From assembly GCF_015706575.1 (NCBI RefSeq), contig NW_024037076.1, positions 8,156,777-8,220,776 of the forward strand: a stretch of DNA of 64,000 bases. The letters are read 5' to 3'. The notes under the pieces are model-generated. The model saw nothing but the letters and a program-made list of their open reading frames with translations, ran no database searches and had not been told where the DNA came from. The translations under genes were made by a program, and so were the position numbers. This stretch comes from Patiria miniata. Lineage: Eukaryota; Echinodermata; Asteroidea; Valvatida; Asterinidae. This document shows, piece by piece, positions 45,101-47,869 of the stretch (positions are counted from its first letter, which is position 1; each line of letters starts with the position of its first letter).

Positions 45101-45543
45101 CTCCCCTAGAAACGGGGCCACAGCCTCGCCATGGTTTTAAAATAGACGCATTGGGAAATATCGATGGTTGATGTGGGTTGCACGACTTAAACAGGCATTA
45201 AAGACGAAACAACAATTGGATTTTAGAGAAGTTGTCAAAAAGGAAGAGCTTTACACCGTTTTACACAGACATACTACGCGTACACGCCGCACAATCTGCA
45301 GGGGAAAAAACGATCCAAGAATGTATTATAGCTCATTTAAGCGTTTGTTTCTTCTTAGAACAATTTTAACTGCTGTGGCCAAAGACCATTAATAAAATGT
45401 AAATTAAAACACTTCGAAAACATAACATTTGGATTTTTATTTTATTTTATTCAGTTATTTTTTTTTTTGCCGGAGCAGCTCAAATGTTTATAAGTCTTAC
45501 CTATCGCCAGAAGGGCACCGATCACAAGAATTTGCAGCTGCAT
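53..45543 (-). CDS. Gene A: multi-CTLD, mannose-receptor-like protein with PAN domain (43 exons, 3' end outside window)
   Basis: Spliced gene read from 43 exons, each with AG acceptor and GT donor (one GC donor) and all phases agreeing, giving about 1943 codons without a stop. Order: signal peptide (residues 1 to about 18), CTLD1-5 (to about 726), PAN/Apple domain (727-807), CTLD6-12 (to about 1850), a short linker and the first part of CTLD13. CTLD hallmarks recur: the WIGL-type core, paired Cys, and EPN/WND in CTLD1, 6 and 8. Multi-CTLD receptors of this kind bind glycans and act in uptake or innate recognition; that role is inferred here. There is no R-type or FNII domain before CTLD1, unlike vertebrate mannose receptors. 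The C-terminus and any membrane anchor are not in the window. Gene B, head to head with it, is a paralogue. Exon structure is well supported; the cellular role is not. Confidence 0.9.
124..904. other. Intron between gene A exons 42 and 43
   Basis: A C-rich stretch at about 245-620 with repeated GTGCCCC/CTGCCCC units and TCGAGA motifs looks like a worn repeat. No exon is seen. Confidence 0.4.
905..1080 (-). CDS. Gene A exon 42: CTLD13, first part
   Basis: Phase 1 in, phase 0 out. Encodes [34 protein letters not shown] and NFIKNL. Confidence 0.88.
1874..1936. repeat. Short foldback
   Basis: 63 bp hairpin with 25 bp arms starting AGGAGGGCGCT and ending AGCGCCCTCCT. It lies in the intron between gene A exons 41 and 42. 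Confidence 0.6.
2126..2158 (-). CDS. Gene A exon 41: linker CTLD12-CTLD13
   Basis: 33 nt, phase 1 in and out, encoding [11 protein letters not shown]. Good CCCCAG acceptor and GTAAGA donor; small, so slightly less certain. Confidence 0.7.
2622..2712. repeat. CAAA/CCCA simple repeat
   Basis: AAAC and ACCC units mixed, immediately downstream of gene A exon 40's donor. Confidence 0.75.
2742..2909 (-). CDS. Gene A exon 40: CTLD12, end
   Basis: Phase 1 in and out. Encodes [28 protein letters not shown] and HYVCEK. The EPN and WND positions are lost. Confidence 0.88.
3060..3205 (-). mobile_element. Worn tRNA-derived SINE fragment
   Basis: Minus strand: GGTTTGAATCC near the right end and TTAGGCAAGGTACTTTGTC, matching the body of the 4.5 kb SINE. 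Confidence 0.5.
3241..3504 (-). CDS. Gene A exon 39: linker, CTLD12 first part and core
   Basis: 264 nt, phase 1 in and out. Encodes [38 protein letters not shown] and ILIGLERG. Confidence 0.87.
3682..3865 (-). CDS. Gene A exon 38: CTLD11, end
   Basis: Phase 0 in, phase 1 out. Encodes [26 protein letters not shown] and YYTAC. No EPN or WND. The donor is ACAG/GTTAGA; an earlier GTACAG would break the phase. Confidence 0.84.
4395..4530. repeat. Dispersed repeat, copy 1
   Basis: Similar along about 135 bp to 22010-22175 (ACGCCACTTTTT, ATATATCATCTCA, AGACTTTGTACACAAC). Identity unknown. Confidence 0.55.
4529..4935 (-). mobile_element. tRNA-derived SINE
   Basis: Read on the minus strand: a tRNA-like head at the right with a B-box-type GGTTCGAATCC near 4893-4903, a body with TTGAGCAAGGCACTTTACC, and a TTATTA-type tail at about 4532-4545. 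The layout matches a full-length SINE. Confidence 0.65.
5101..5360 (-). CDS. Gene A exon 37: linker, CTLD11 first part and core
   Basis: 260 nt, phase 1 in, phase 0 out. Encodes [31 protein letters not shown] and MTWIGLYDD. Confidence 0.88.
5361..6063 (-). other. Intron with nothing recognised
   Basis: AT-rich intron between gene A exons 36 and 37. No exon or clear repeat seen. Confidence 0.5.
6064..6178 (-). CDS. Gene A exon 36: CTLD10, end
   Basis: Phase 0 in, phase 1 out. Encodes SCVCMKY, KWFSEDC and SYLCKMP. WND is replaced by WFS. Confidence 0.86.
6701..6846 (-). CDS. Gene A exon 35: CTLD10, core
   Basis: Phase 1 in, phase 0 out. Encodes [18 protein letters not shown] and [10 protein letters not shown]. 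No canonical sugar motif. Confidence 0.86.
6847..7764 (-). other. Intron with nothing recognised
   Basis: Intron between gene A exons 34 and 35. A C run near 7350-7357 and no exon or clear repeat. Confidence 0.45.
7765..8040 (-). CDS. Gene A exon 34: CTLD9 end, linker, CTLD10 first part
   Basis: Longest exon, 276 nt, phase 1 in and out. Encodes KWETHNC and PFVCKK (CTLD9 end, no WND), a linker, then [25 protein letters not shown] and HFASVND of CTLD10. Confidence 0.88.
8330..8430 (-). CDS. Gene A exon 33: CTLD9, QPD region
   Basis: Phase 2 in, phase 1 out. Encodes [16 protein letters not shown] and KLCTVM. QPD is a galactose-type motif in known CTLDs. Confidence 0.86.
8550..8890. repeat. Diverged tandem duplication (~185 bp unit)
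   Basis: GGTTTTGTACA, GATTGACTT and AGACTTG recur about 175-185 bp apart, each followed by a CC(A/C)CCC-GAAGATG-like stretch. Two units in an intron between gene A exons 32 and 33. Confidence 0.55.
9125..9186. repeat. Short foldback
   Basis: Arms ATGAGAACTATGAT (9125-9138) and ATCATAGTTCTCAT (9173-9186), with TGATGTCATGATGACATCA in between. Confidence 0.6.
9477..9541 (-). CDS. Gene A exon 32: CTLD9, core
   Basis: 65 nt, phase 0 in, phase 2 out. Encodes [11 protein letters not shown]. Confidence 0.84.
9590..10250. other. CpG-richer intron block
   Basis: About 650 bp with more CpG than its surroundings, repeated CAGTCG units at both ends (9617-9650 and 10035-10130), CAGTTATTTAAAGTC and TGACGTCA. 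It could be an unrecognised repeat or an intronic regulatory block. No exon is seen. Confidence 0.35.
10423..10592 (-). CDS. Gene A exon 31: CTLD9, first part
   Basis: Phase 1 in, phase 0 out. Encodes [34 protein letters not shown] and TFIKNR. Confidence 0.88.
10640..10885 (+). mobile_element. tRNA-derived SINE-like element, family 2
   Basis: Plus strand: TTAGCTCGGTGGTCGAGTGG and GGTTCGAGTCC at 10742-10806 resemble A and B boxes. The following block (GTCAGTGAAGGGCAAAACCT) recurs at 22905-22975. Not a functional tRNA: no clean cloverleaf. Confidence 0.6.
10885..11155 (-). mobile_element. tRNA-derived SINE, related to the one at 4.5 kb
   Basis: Minus strand: head with GGTTCGAATCC near 11094-11104 and TGGTCCAATGGTTACGG, body with CTTGGGCAAGGCACTTTAC. 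Confidence 0.65.
11330..11480 (+). mobile_element. tRNA-derived SINE-like element, family 2, second copy
   Basis: GGTTGGTCGAGAGGTAAGAGG and GGGTTCGAGTCGAAC resemble the head at 10742-10810, more worn. Confidence 0.55.
11613..11654 (-). CDS. Gene A exon 30: linker CTLD8-CTLD9
   Basis: 42 nt, phase 1 in and out, encoding [14 protein letters not shown], a Thr/Pro linker. Confidence 0.8.
12837..13004 (-). CDS. Gene A exon 29: CTLD8, ligand-binding end
   Basis: Phase 1 in and out. Encodes [29 protein letters not shown] and NFLCS. EPN and WND are both intact, so this is predicted to be a calcium-dependent sugar-binding domain. Confidence 0.9.
13517..13575 (-). CDS. Gene A exon 28: CTLD8, core
   Basis: 59 nt, phase 2 in, phase 1 out. 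Encodes [14 protein letters not shown]. Clean acceptor (TTTTTCAG) and GTAAGT donor. Confidence 0.86.
14327..14454 (-). CDS. Gene A exon 27: CTLD8, helix region
   Basis: Phase 0 in, phase 2 out. Encodes [23 protein letters not shown] and QYLVDN, a very typical CTLD stretch. Confidence 0.88.
15097..15308 (-). CDS. Gene A exon 26: CTLD7 end, linker, start of CTLD8
   Basis: Phase 1 in, phase 0 out. Completes QPD, then GHCVTV, FWVDRDC and YRYICE, a Pro/Thr linker ([11 protein letters not shown]) and [15 protein letters not shown] of CTLD8. QPD with WVD suggests a galactose-type site. Confidence 0.88.
15606..15777. mobile_element. MITE family 4, copy 1
   Basis: About 170 bp, ends ATAGACCTTTATCATG and CATGATAATGGTCTA. 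The middle contains ACTATTTTTCCTTCCAG, shared with the copy at 29567-29726. Confidence 0.65.
16136..16377. mobile_element. Foldback element with GGGCCCA-type ends
   Basis: About 240 bp. Long inverted arms include GTCTGGCTTATAAAAGCAGG and its complement, and CAGTTTCACGGC / GCCGTGAAATTG. Confidence 0.7.
16600..16763 (-). CDS. Gene A exon 25: CTLD7, core
   Basis: Phase 2 in, phase 1 out. Encodes EFFIALSD (in place of WIGL), LYEWMDKTP and THWAAGQP. With exon 26 the motif becomes QPD. Confidence 0.86.
16800..16940. repeat. Degenerate GGAACCAGAACC minisatellite
   Basis: Repeated 6 bp GGAACC/AGAACC-like units over about 120 bp, just upstream of gene A exon 25. The minus-strand Ser/Gly-rich open frames here are products of the repeat. 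Confidence 0.7.
17295..17413 (-). CDS. Gene A exon 24: CTLD7, first part
   Basis: Phase 0 in, phase 2 out. Encodes [22 protein letters not shown] and AQLVVIEE. Confidence 0.87.
17867..18073. mobile_element. MITE family 3, copy 1
   Basis: About 207 bp with inverted ends CGTTTGTTT and ATCGAGGA / TCCTCGAT and AAACAAACG. A closely similar copy lies at 49896-50093. Confidence 0.75.
18493..18600 (-). CDS. Gene A exon 23: CTLD6 end, linker, start of CTLD7
   Basis: Phase 0 in and out. Encodes GLWNDLPC and SLCKQ (end of CTLD6, WND intact), a Pro linker (NPAPPVDG) and NCPS, the first Cys of CTLD7. One exon thus spans a domain boundary. Confidence 0.86.
18660..18820. mobile_element. MITE-like element with TACAGTCGAAC ends
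   Basis: 161 bp bounded by TACAGTCGAAC and GTTCGACTGTA, with a second inner pair around TAATACAAGG / CCTTGTATTA. Confidence 0.6.
19041..19545. mobile_element. Foldback MITE family 1, copy 1
   Basis: 505 bp with long inverted arms: CAGGGCGAGTCAAAAAA at the left and its complement at the right, flanked by TA on both sides. The TA flanks suggest Tc1/mariner-type mobilisation; it has no coding capacity. It ends about 30 bp from the donor of gene A exon 22. Confidence 0.8.
19578..19747 (-). CDS. Gene A exon 22: CTLD6, core and EPN
   Basis: Phase 1 in, phase 0 out. Encodes [25 protein letters not shown] and GEDCIEM. EPN is intact. A 500 bp foldback repeat ends only about 30 bp beyond the donor. 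Confidence 0.88.
19855..19932. repeat. CAA and CAAA simple repeat
   Basis: A CAA run, then about nine CAAA units, then CAA/CAG units, in the intron between gene A exons 21 and 22. Confidence 0.8.
20293..20502 (-). CDS. Gene A exon 21: Pro linker and CTLD6, first part
   Basis: Phase 1 in and out. Encodes a linker [10 protein letters not shown], then [28 protein letters not shown] and NHFLQAYVW. The donor is A/GTATGT. Confidence 0.85.
20922..21164 (-). CDS. Gene A exon 20: PAN/Apple domain
   Basis: 243 nt, phase 1 in and out, residues 727-807. The pattern [19 protein letters not shown] and GRTCFLRK matches the core of PAN/Apple modules (as in HGF and plasminogen N-termini), which bind proteins or carbohydrate. 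It sits between CTLD5 and CTLD6, an unusual place. The frame into exon 21 works only if the donor is GC (AG/GCAAGT), a recognised minor donor type. A GT a few bases further on puts CTLD6 out of frame. Confidence 0.85.
21516..21641 (-). CDS. Gene A exon 19: CTLD5, ligand-binding end
   Basis: 126 nt, phase 1 in and out. Encodes GQPNNI, QHCCEIW, DWNDDDC and SYACS. QPN plus WND keeps the calcium-binding layout, with Gln in place of Glu. Confidence 0.9.
22010..22175. repeat. Dispersed repeat, copy 2
   Basis: Same direction as the copy at 4395-4530. Confidence 0.55.
22379..22636. mobile_element. MITE-like element with TATGTGACAGAGG ends
   Basis: 258 bp between TATGTGACAGAGG and CCTCTGTCACATA. Next to gene A exon 18, within the intron. 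Confidence 0.6.
22668..22784 (-). CDS. Gene A exon 18: CTLD5, core
   Basis: 117 nt, phase 1 in and out. Encodes [19 protein letters not shown] and INWAP. Same length and core (W-G-CNDLG-EGGW) as gene B. Confidence 0.9.
23311..23484 (-). CDS. Gene A exon 17: CTLD5, first part
   Basis: 174 nt, phase 1 in and out, the same length as the gene B exon. Encodes [27 protein letters not shown] and GGDLLSI, very like the gene B copy. Confidence 0.9.
23564..23745. mobile_element. MITE with GGATGTAGTCGAG ends
   Basis: 182 bp; GGATGTAGTCGAG at the left and CTCGACTACATCC at the right, with further imperfect pairing inside. Confidence 0.65.
23946..23984 (-). CDS. Gene A exon 16: linker CTLD4-CTLD5
   Basis: 39 nt, phase 1 in and out, encoding a Ser/Pro linker ([12 protein letters not shown]). 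Good splice signals on both sides and a gene B counterpart of 42 nt. Confidence 0.8.
24986..25130 (-). CDS. Gene A exon 15: CTLD4, end
   Basis: Phase 0 in, phase 1 out. Encodes [22 protein letters not shown] and YYACQ. No EPN or WND, so no canonical calcium site. Confidence 0.88.
25191..25395. mobile_element. MITE-like element with TGCACC and TACAATCC ends
   Basis: About 205 bp. The ends TGCACC, TACAATCCCGGC and GCCAGGATTGTAGGTGCA are near-complementary; there is a G run at about 25341-25356. Confidence 0.55.
26012..26100 (-). CDS. Gene A exon 14: CTLD4, core
   Basis: Phase 1 in, phase 0 out, 89 nt. Encodes RVWIGLTDN and YKWTDGTT. The matching gene B exon is also 89 nt. Confidence 0.9.
26778..26939 (-). 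CDS. Gene A exon 13: CTLD4, first part
   Basis: Phase 1 in and out. Encodes [24 protein letters not shown] and AQLVKVEDD. Confidence 0.86.
27940..27972 (-). CDS. Gene A exon 12: linker CTLD3-CTLD4
   Basis: 33 nt, phase 1 in and out, encoding [11 protein letters not shown]. Clear ACAG acceptor and GTAAGT donor. Gene B has a 33 nt exon here encoding GVPVKPVPPEM, which supports it strongly despite its size. Confidence 0.8.
28285..28356 (-). CDS. Gene A exon 11: CTLD3, end
   Basis: Phase 1 in and out, 72 nt. Encodes GLWYYGDC and AAFICRI. The matching exon in gene B is also 72 nt. Confidence 0.83.
28707..28832 (-). CDS. Gene A exon 10: CTLD3, third part
   Basis: Phase 1 in and out. Encodes [19 protein letters not shown] and KDCAYI. 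The site reads QPG, not EPN. Confidence 0.88.
29253..29335 (-). CDS. Gene A exon 9: CTLD3, second part
   Basis: Phase 2 in, phase 1 out, 83 nt. Encodes [10 protein letters not shown] and LFFGLSG, where FFGL replaces the usual WIGL. The matching gene B exon is also 83 nt. A GA-repeat plus G tract sits just upstream of the acceptor. Confidence 0.83.
29350..29390. repeat. GA repeat and G tract
   Basis: About twelve GA units followed by a G run, 15 bp beyond the acceptor of gene A exon 9. On the transcribed strand it is a C and TC tract, so it extends that exon's pyrimidine tract. Confidence 0.8.
29567..29726. mobile_element. MITE family 4, copy 2
   Basis: About 160 bp, similar along its length to 15606-15777 in the same direction. 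Confidence 0.65.
30074..30209 (-). CDS. Gene A exon 8: CTLD3, first part
   Basis: Phase 1 in, phase 2 out. Encodes [15 protein letters not shown], the WTDAKDFC helix and GAFLTPI. CTLD3 is split into four exons, as in gene B. Confidence 0.88.
30317..30500 (+). repeat. Short TTAGGG-like arrays
   Basis: Three small clusters of GGTTAGGG units mixed with repeated GTTCCCCAGTCC blocks. They match the animal telomere unit but are only a few units long each. Confidence 0.65.
30537..30665. mobile_element. Fragment of the C/G-rich MITE
   Basis: Shares CTGAGATTTTGAGTTTCTAA and the TGGCTACGCCACTG end with 39984-40198. The left end is missing. Confidence 0.65.
30816..30919 (-). CDS. Gene A exon 7: CTLD2, end
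   Basis: Phase 2 in, phase 1 out. Encodes EGDCGYV, WAIDKC and YKYVCE. WND is replaced by WAI, so canonical sugar binding is unlikely. Confidence 0.88.
30920..33411 (-). other. Introns around gene A exon 6
   Basis: Apart from exon 6 (32169-32260) nothing is recognised: AT-rich DNA with homopolymer runs near 31270 and 31366. Confidence 0.45.
32169..32260 (-). CDS. Gene A exon 6: CTLD2, middle
   Basis: Phase 0 in, phase 2 out. Encodes YQWSDGS and WGNNQPKN. The EPN position is not canonical. An 89-codon plus-strand reading frame overlaps this exon but looks like chance. Confidence 0.82.
33412..33632 (-). CDS. Gene A exon 5: CTLD2, first part and core
   Basis: Phase 1 in, phase 0 out, 221 nt. 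Encodes CDESNGW, KCYRF, the KWKDAETQC helix, GGHIAYI and SYWIGLQDK. Gene B has a 221 nt exon in the same place. Confidence 0.9.
34358..34485 (-). CDS. Gene A exon 4: CTLD1, ligand-binding end
   Basis: Phase 2 in, phase 1 out. Contains NPGEPNN (EPN motif), the DC cysteine and KWND (WND motif) followed by YICSK. These are the residues that ligate calcium and mannose-type sugars in known CTLDs, so CTLD1 is predicted to bind sugar. Confidence 0.9.
34486..36129 (-). other. Intron with nothing recognised
   Basis: 1.6 kb intron between gene A exons 3 and 4. No exon or clear repeat seen. Confidence 0.45.
36130..36245 (-). CDS. Gene A exon 3: CTLD1, WIGL core
   Basis: Phase 0 in, phase 2 out. Encodes the WIGLHD core and [12 protein letters not shown], normal for the CTLD middle section. 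The acceptor has a good pyrimidine tract. Confidence 0.88.
36339..36840. mobile_element. Foldback MITE family 1, copy 2
   Basis: 502 bp, TA-flanked, ends CAGGGTGAGT and ACTCACCTTG. Nearly the whole length folds back, including a central arm around GTTTTCGTTTTGCTGAAAG. Confidence 0.8.
37040..37690. repeat. Dispersed repeat, copy 1
   Basis: Shares several blocks, in the opposite direction, with 61990-62345: CAGCATCC followed by CCGGT and AACATAGTGTTTA, GGATTGTGAACGTTCAA, and GGGTAAACTGTCTTAGG. Could be a non-autonomous element. Confidence 0.55.
37123..37171. repeat. Hairpin inside a dispersed repeat
   Basis: 18 bp perfect arms GGATGCTGATAATTACCC and its complement around a 13 bp loop. Part of a larger repeat (about 37040-37690). 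Confidence 0.75.
38017..38189 (-). CDS. Gene A exon 2: CTLD1, first part
   Basis: Phase 1 in, phase 0 out. Encodes a Pro linker, then QCGGSWQQ, the second conserved Cys (DQCFMV), a [10 protein letters not shown] helix and DLAIIPD. It follows a 7.3 kb first intron. Confidence 0.85.
39984..40198. mobile_element. C/G-rich MITE with CAGTGGCxTAGCC ends
   Basis: About 215 bp between CAGTGGCCTAGCCACGG and TGGCTACGCCACTG, with long G and C tracts inside. A right-hand part of the same element lies at 30537-30665. Confidence 0.7.
40308..40588. mobile_element. Foldback MITE family 1, copy 3 (internally shortened)
   Basis: About 281 bp with the same ends (GGGTGAGTAAAA and TTTTACTCACC) and sub-terminal block, but much of the middle is missing. 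Confidence 0.7.
42300..42645. repeat. Dispersed repeat, copy 1
   Basis: Inverted match to 58490-58990: blocks such as ATGGCAAAAGATTG, ATGTCGGCAC, AACACAAGCACGTGCTCGCT and GACGACTCAAAAT. A related short piece lies at 44100-44220. Confidence 0.6.
43350..43440 (-). mobile_element. tRNA-like head of a SINE
   Basis: Minus strand: GCCTAGTTGTTAAGC (A-box region) and GGGGTTCGAACCC (B box). No clean acceptor stem, so a pseudo-tRNA or SINE rather than a working tRNA gene. Confidence 0.5.
44780..44846. repeat. 67 bp near-perfect palindrome
   Basis: 33 bp arms around a single central T, with no mismatch: CCAATACCGATATTCCCC out to GGGGAATATCGGTATTGG. It sits in a block that also carries GTTCCCCAATAC-type repeats like those at 30.3 kb. 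Confidence 0.85.
45501..45543 (-). CDS. Gene A exon 1: start codon and signal peptide
   Basis: ATG at 45543 is followed by a hydrophobic stretch ([14 protein letters not shown]) and a GTAAGA donor, phase 1. Joined to exon 2 it reads on as [11 protein letters not shown], giving a normal signal peptide with cleavage likely near the AIA/A site. The 5' UTR lies to the right and its length is unknown. Confidence 0.85.
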
Positions 45544-45826
45544 TGTTACTTTCAGCCTACGGTTCAGCCAGACCTTCTCAAGGAAACAAGAAGTGATCCA
45601 GAGACCAGCTAGCTTCTCCGGGGGCGTATCACGTCAGTGCCGCCTGTAGGACCAAGCCGGTATGGCTGGCTATCTAAACTAACTTCACTTAAAAAGACCC
45701 GAAGTTTAGTTAATGTTTAATAATTAGCGAGGGGCTCAAAATCCATTGAACTTTTCCCCACTATTCTATTTGCCACGTTTAGAGTCTGTAACGACTGGTA
45801 CCCTCCCCCGAACACGGACTAATTTG

Positions 45827-45834
45827 TTTATATA
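45827..45834 (-). promoter_or_regulatory. Possible TATA box of gene A
   Basis: TATATAAA on the minus strand, about 285 nt upstream of the gene A start codon. A start site near 45800 would give a 5' UTR of about 255 nt. Sequence match only. Confidence 0.3.
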
Positions 45835-46773
45835 CATCGTCAACGTATTTGCATACCAAAAATGAGGACAACTTGGTGCGATCCAATTGGCCTGATAGGT
45901 TCCAAATTGTAGTGTAATCTGTAGGAGTTAAACAAACAACGTAGATTGTGTTATCTTTCTTTCCCTACAGTTATCTGTGGGGACAAATTTCATATTGCGA
46001 GTGCCAGAGAAGTGTTTGTCTTTTCGTCTATTGTTGACTGTATACAGATTGGATGAGCGGTGACTGCATCAAATTACCAAACATAGCCAATTATAGTCTA
46101 CCAGTTAATTGATTAATCGATTATATTTGAGTTTGAACTCTGTAAGTATTACCATGCATCGGTAATCTTCAAGTCTCGATTGTTCTTTTTCATCTGTTTT
46201 AATTAAACAAGACACACCAAGTACATAAGCTGGTTGCAAAGCGAACACAGTACATTCAAGCGATTCTGAGTAGGTATTGACTGAGTCTTTTCATGTTGTA
46301 GCCTACAGAATGGGTTGGATTTAGCCCATGCATTGGCTTAACGGGGCCCTCCTATTTTTCAAACTTTCAGGCCAAGGTGTGGCATAGTAAGCAAGTCTAA
46401 CTCTTAATTGAAAGTCAGTGAGCCAGTCAGTGAGCGGGGTGCAGATGTGTACGGTGGCCCCTATGGGACAAGCACAAATATTTAAATAGTTGGCTGTAAC
46501 AGTAAACATCGTCTTCAACGTAATGGGCGTCGGCAGTAGGGGCCCCCTACCTTCTCTAACATATTCTAAATTTATCATTTTTTTTCGAGGGTGGGCGGGG
46601 GACATTTTCCCACCCTACCTCCATTGACACCCTGCAGACGCCCAGTTTGTTAAATGTGTATTAAATTTAATTAATAGCAAATATATATTACTTCACACCT
46701 CTTTTTCCTTTCTTTTTTTCCCCTCCTGTTTTTCGTGTTTTCTTCCCCCTGTCTTTTCCAGCGGGGTGGGGAT

Positions 46774-46805
<32 letters not shown>

Positions 46806-46846
46806 CGGGAAAGCATCCCCTTTCCCTTTGCCCCCCCCCCCCCGCG
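46774..46846. repeat. G32 tract and C tract
   Basis: 32 consecutive G followed by a mixed stretch and 13 C. Between the two divergent genes; the length may be unreliable in assembly. Confidence 0.85.
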
Positions 46847-46934
46847 ACGCCCTTGTTCAACGCAATCATGAAACAGGTCCAGATTGCAAGTAATTTTAGT
46901 GAAAAGCATTTCGGTCGGCAATTTTTTCTGCATC

Positions 46935-47386
46935 TTGTTTGGGTATTGACCATAACACGCATGCGCAAATACAGAACATCACGTCACTAATACCACCATA
47001 TACAAGTAAAAAATACCACCTGGTTTTAGGTAGTTCATGTTGTCTTCGAAGTTTGACTTTCTACGGAGACCTAGAGGTGACATGGGGACATAAAGCGTTT
47101 GTTTTCGTAACAGGTATACGCTCGTGATCATATCACGTACATCAAATTCTATAACTCGAGGCTGAAGAATATACATTACTTTCATTTGGTTCGAGAGTTA
47201 AAGAACTAATCAATGGTTGGCCTAGATAATACTCCAGGGTCATCCAATCCTTTTCATCACAGATTTAGAATATCTGGTGACAAGTGGCAGAGTAAAGTTG
47301 CTGGGCGGTGAACATGTAAAAATATAGGTCGATGACGCATTCTGAGAAAAATTGGAGCAAAGGTATACGACGGCCTTACATGCTGT
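46935..47386 (+). repeat. ~440 bp direct repeat, copy 1
   Basis: Long diverged match, same direction, to 48638-49060, for example GTTTGGGTATTGA, GTGACATGGGGACATAAAG and AAAGTTGCTGGGCGGTGAA. It ends about 400 bp upstream of the gene B start codon. Confidence 0.75.
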
Positions 47387-47784
47387 GCCTTTGTTTCCCT
47401 TACAATTATTCACCCCACAAGTTAATCTTGTTCTAGAGATGCAGAAGACAAATATAGGTCCCTCACCAATAATACAAGGGTCGTGAACTGCATTCAAAAG
47501 AGTCAACTGTAAACCGAGTCACGTCCATGTGACGGTCCTCTGAACAATCGTGTTCCCTCCATTGATCCCCGTCAATTTGTCTTCTTCCTGTCTTTTGTGT
47601 TGGAATAAAGACTTTAGCGCAACTCAAATACTCTTATCAGTCGTGTCTATGTTACTTAAAAGTGGTTCATTCATCGTCTTTTTGTTGCATATTAAATTTT
47701 AACATATGGGTTCAAAGATTTATTAATCCTGCGGTATGCATTTGCCTGTACACTGAGCATGGGGCAGGGGCAAAACAGAAAGCC

Positions 47785-47869
47785 ATGCCGCTCATGATGA
47801 AGGGGTGTGCTTCTAGAAGCAAGGGCACCTGCCGGTCTGTCTTGCTTTTTTGTTCATTCTTGGTAGCAG
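47785..47869 (+). CDS. Gene B exon 1: start codon and signal peptide
   Basis: From ATG at 47785 the frame reads MPLMMKG, a basic stretch and SVLLFCSFLVA, then a perfect G/GTAAGT donor, phase 1. Joined to exon 2 it continues VVSASDGD, giving a good signal-peptide end with cleavage after VSA. In-frame ATGs occur further upstream and at 47797-47802, so the exact start is uncertain. The link across the 4.3 kb intron rests on phase and signal-peptide logic. Confidence 0.72.

Larger units (their letters stand above)
38190..45500 (-). other. First intron of gene A, repeat-filled
   Basis: 7.3 kb without recognisable exons. It holds foldback elements at 39984-40198 and 40308-40588, C/G-rich repeat debris at 41810-42135, a dispersed repeat at 42300-42645, a tRNA-like SINE head near 43.4 kb, a palindrome at 44780-44846 and otherwise nothing I recognise. 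Confidence 0.6.
45544..47784. other. Shared 5' intergenic region between genes A and B
   Basis: 2.24 kb between the two start codons, so both promoters must lie in or near it. It holds a run of 32 G and a following C tract (46774-46846), one copy of a ~440 bp repeat (46935-47386) and otherwise AT-rich unique-looking DNA. No other gene is seen. Confidence 0.7.

Noticed and set aside
45168-45392. 74-codon plus-strand open frame rich in Lys and Arg
   Set aside because: No known motif, lies in gene A intron 1, and no supporting signals were seen.
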